Positions 5,061-6,388 of a stretch of 6,388 bases of DNA are shown piece by piece. The stretch comes from an uncultured Phaeodactylibacter sp. (lineage in GTDB: Bacteria; Bacteroidota; Bacteroidia; Chitinophagales; Saprospiraceae), in NCBI GenBank assembly GCA_913062745.1, contig CAJXXJ010000234.1:1-6388 (forward strand), in the 5' to 3' direction. The notes below the pieces were generated by a model, which was not told the origin of the DNA, did not search any database, and worked only from the letters and a program-made list of their open reading frames with translations. Every line of letters starts with the position of its first letter. Positions within the stretch are counted from its first letter, which is position 1. The translations under genes and the position numbers were made by a program.

Positions 5061-6388
5061 ATGAAAAGATTAAATCTACTGCTGCTCACAGTAGCCATGA
5101 TGACTGTATTTGCTTGTAAGAAAGATTTTTCTGAGCCCTTAGATCCATCAGCTACGCCTTCGCAAGTAATCGAGGAACGGGTGTACAGAACCACTCTTGA
5201 AGAAACTTTTTTTAGTCTTGACGGAATAGAAGATGAACAAATAACCACCCGGTCTCAAAACACTATTCTACAGGATGCGAATGATGCGCTTTACCGCATC
5301 AACTTGGCAGAGGATATTGTCACTCAGTACAATGATCAGATAGGTGTGCCGGATTGGTCTAAGGCGATCTCCAATCAAAACGAGGACTTATGGGTACCTG
5401 TCTATAAAGATAATAAAGTCAATGGAATTTTCGCATTCATAAGAGGTGATAGCTCGCTGTTTTTCCGTCCTCTTTTGAGGCCGTTTTATAAGAATATGAG
5501 TGAAAGCTACCCCAATAATAACGGACTTATTGCCCTAGCAAACTATATGTTCAATCTATTCGACAATTCTGAGGGTATAGATGCAGAAAATAACAACCTT
5601 GAAATGAGATCATGTCCAGATCCTCCCTGTCCATGTCCACCTCCTCCCTGTCATAGTTGGACGGTTCCTGCGGATGGTGATCGTGAGGAAGAAATATACT
5701 GTTATTGCAGCGGTATTTTGACAACGCAATCAGACAATTGTTGTGGAGGATCTCCATCGGGGCCAGCAGAACCAGACGGAGGAGCAGCCGAAGCCGGTGA
5801 TGACGGGTGGAGTTGGGACCCACCAACTGAGGAAGATGATCCCAATTGGTCTAATTGGTGGGCTGACCTTATTGACAAAAAGAACCAGGGGAATACTAAC
5901 AACAACTCAGGAAGCTCCTCCAATATATCAGACTTTGAGAAGGCTCGGCTGCTCTTAAGGATAATGGATGAGCAGTTTGTGTTCACGTGGCTCATCGACC
6001 GGCTTAATATTCCAATCGGAGAAAGCGGCGGAAGCCTTTACCACTTGATACTAGGCCCCAACCCCCATATAGGCAGTGCATTGTTTCTTTTTCTGAATGG
6101 TTTTTACGATGGAGTTTTGCCTGATGAAAATGTGGCCATGGACTTGCTTGACCTGATTGTAGATTTTGGGATTGTAGGTGGGCAGTATGCTCCTCCTCTG
6201 GATTTGAGCCAAGCGGAGGTTGAGCACATCCTGAGCTTTGACCACTCGCTTATAGATGATATAAGAGTAATCCTAGAAGCCAACCCCAATAACGAAAAAG
6301 CGATCCAAGCCGTACATGACTTGATGGCGCTTCAAATGTGTACTATGGCGCTACCCGGCTGCCAAGTCACGGACTATGACAATGACTT
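5061..6388 (+). CDS. Lipoprotein with cysteine/proline-rich linker and helical C-terminal region, 3' end missing
   Basis: The frame is open for 442 codons and runs off the window without a stop. It begins with a lipoprotein signal peptide (hydrophobic 4-18, lipobox TVFAC, lipid-bearing Cys19); the following KKDFSE is basic-then-acidic, reminiscent of Bacteroidota surface-export signals. Residues 20-180 form an unrecognised domain (VPVYKDNKVNGIFAFI at 112-127). Eight cysteines then cluster at 185-228, including CPDPPCPCPPPPC, YCYC and NCCGG. Residues 231-288 are a Gly/Asp/Trp then Asn/Ser-rich linker, and 289 onward is predominantly helical, with Cys427 and Cys434 near the edge. The layout of lipoprotein head, Cys/aromatic segment, low-complexity linker and new domain resembles Bacteroidota lipoproteins that display exchangeable C-terminal modules, sometimes toxins or enzymes; that role is inference and the deciding part is outside the window. 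The start is the only ATG that keeps the signal peptide; its leader is A-rich (AACAAAACACCA). A promoter candidate lies about 100 bases upstream. Confidence 0.85.
   Translation, partial: MKRLNLLLLTVAMMTVFACKKDFSEPLDPSATPSQVIEERVYRTTLEETFFSLDGIEDEQITTRSQNTILQDANDALYRINLAEDIVTQYNDQIGVPDWSKAISNQNEDLWVPVYKDNKVNGIFAFIRGDSSLFFRPLLRPFYKNMSESYPNNNGLIALANYMFNLFDNSEGIDAENNNLEMRSCPDPPCPCPPPPCHSWTVPADGDREEEIYCYCSGILTTQSDNCCGGSPSGPAEPDGGAAEAGDDGWSWDPPTEEDDPNWSNWWADLIDKKNQGNTNNNSGSSSNISDFEKARLLLRIMDEQFVFTWLIDRLNIPIGESGGSLYHLILGPNPHIGSALFLFLNGFYDGVLPDENVAMDLLDLIVDFGIVGGQYAPPLDLSQAEVEHILSFDHSLIDDIRVILEANPNNEKAIQAVHDLMALQMCTMALPGCQVTDYDND

Noticed and set aside
5551..5995. Minus-strand and alternative plus-strand frames across the lipoprotein gene
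   Set aside because: They lie opposite or within a longer frame with a clear lipoprotein signal and have no start context or domain of their own.

Overview
The window looks like chromosomal DNA from a member of the Bacteroidota, probably in or near the Saprospiraceae. The evidence is a GLPGLI-family protein, an outer-membrane receptor with an N-terminal carboxypeptidase-regulatory-like domain, a lipoprotein whose lipobox Cys is followed by Lys-Lys-Asp, mostly A-rich rather than strong Shine-Dalgarno leaders, and one exact match to the Bacteroidota -7 promoter element (TAnnTTTG). The family assignment is an inference; no rRNA or other marker gene is present.

Left and centre (about 1-4062, minus strand): three genes read leftwards as a probable operon. 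First is a 103-aa secreted peptide with four cysteines in its mature part (3751-4062). A 113-bp gap holding a perfect 11-bp hairpin follows. Then comes a secreted GLPGLI-family protein (2792-3637), overlapping or nearly abutting a large TonB-dependent-receptor-type barrel protein (153-2825). The layout suggests a peptide made in quantity, with a periplasmic partner and an outer-membrane partner made at lower level. The peptide's function is unknown. The last 150 bases at the left edge carry hairpins but no convincing gene.

Middle (4063-5060): a small minus-strand protein made of two copies of one helix-turn-helix unit (4242-4589), probably a DNA-binding regulator. It is followed by about 470 bases without a firm gene. 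That stretch is dense in structure: a multi-stem, branched foldback at 4678-4815, a competing inverted repeat at 4652-4705, a perfect 15-bp palindrome at 4889-4903, an in-phase 11-bp direct repeat, and a candidate promoter at 4931-4963.

Right (5061-6388, plus strand): a lipoprotein gene runs off the window and has at least 442 codons. It has an N-terminal region, an eight-cysteine proline-rich segment, an acidic Gly/Asn/Ser-rich linker and then a helical region. This modular design resembles surface lipoproteins that carry variable C-terminal modules, but the end of the protein, which would settle its role, is not visible.
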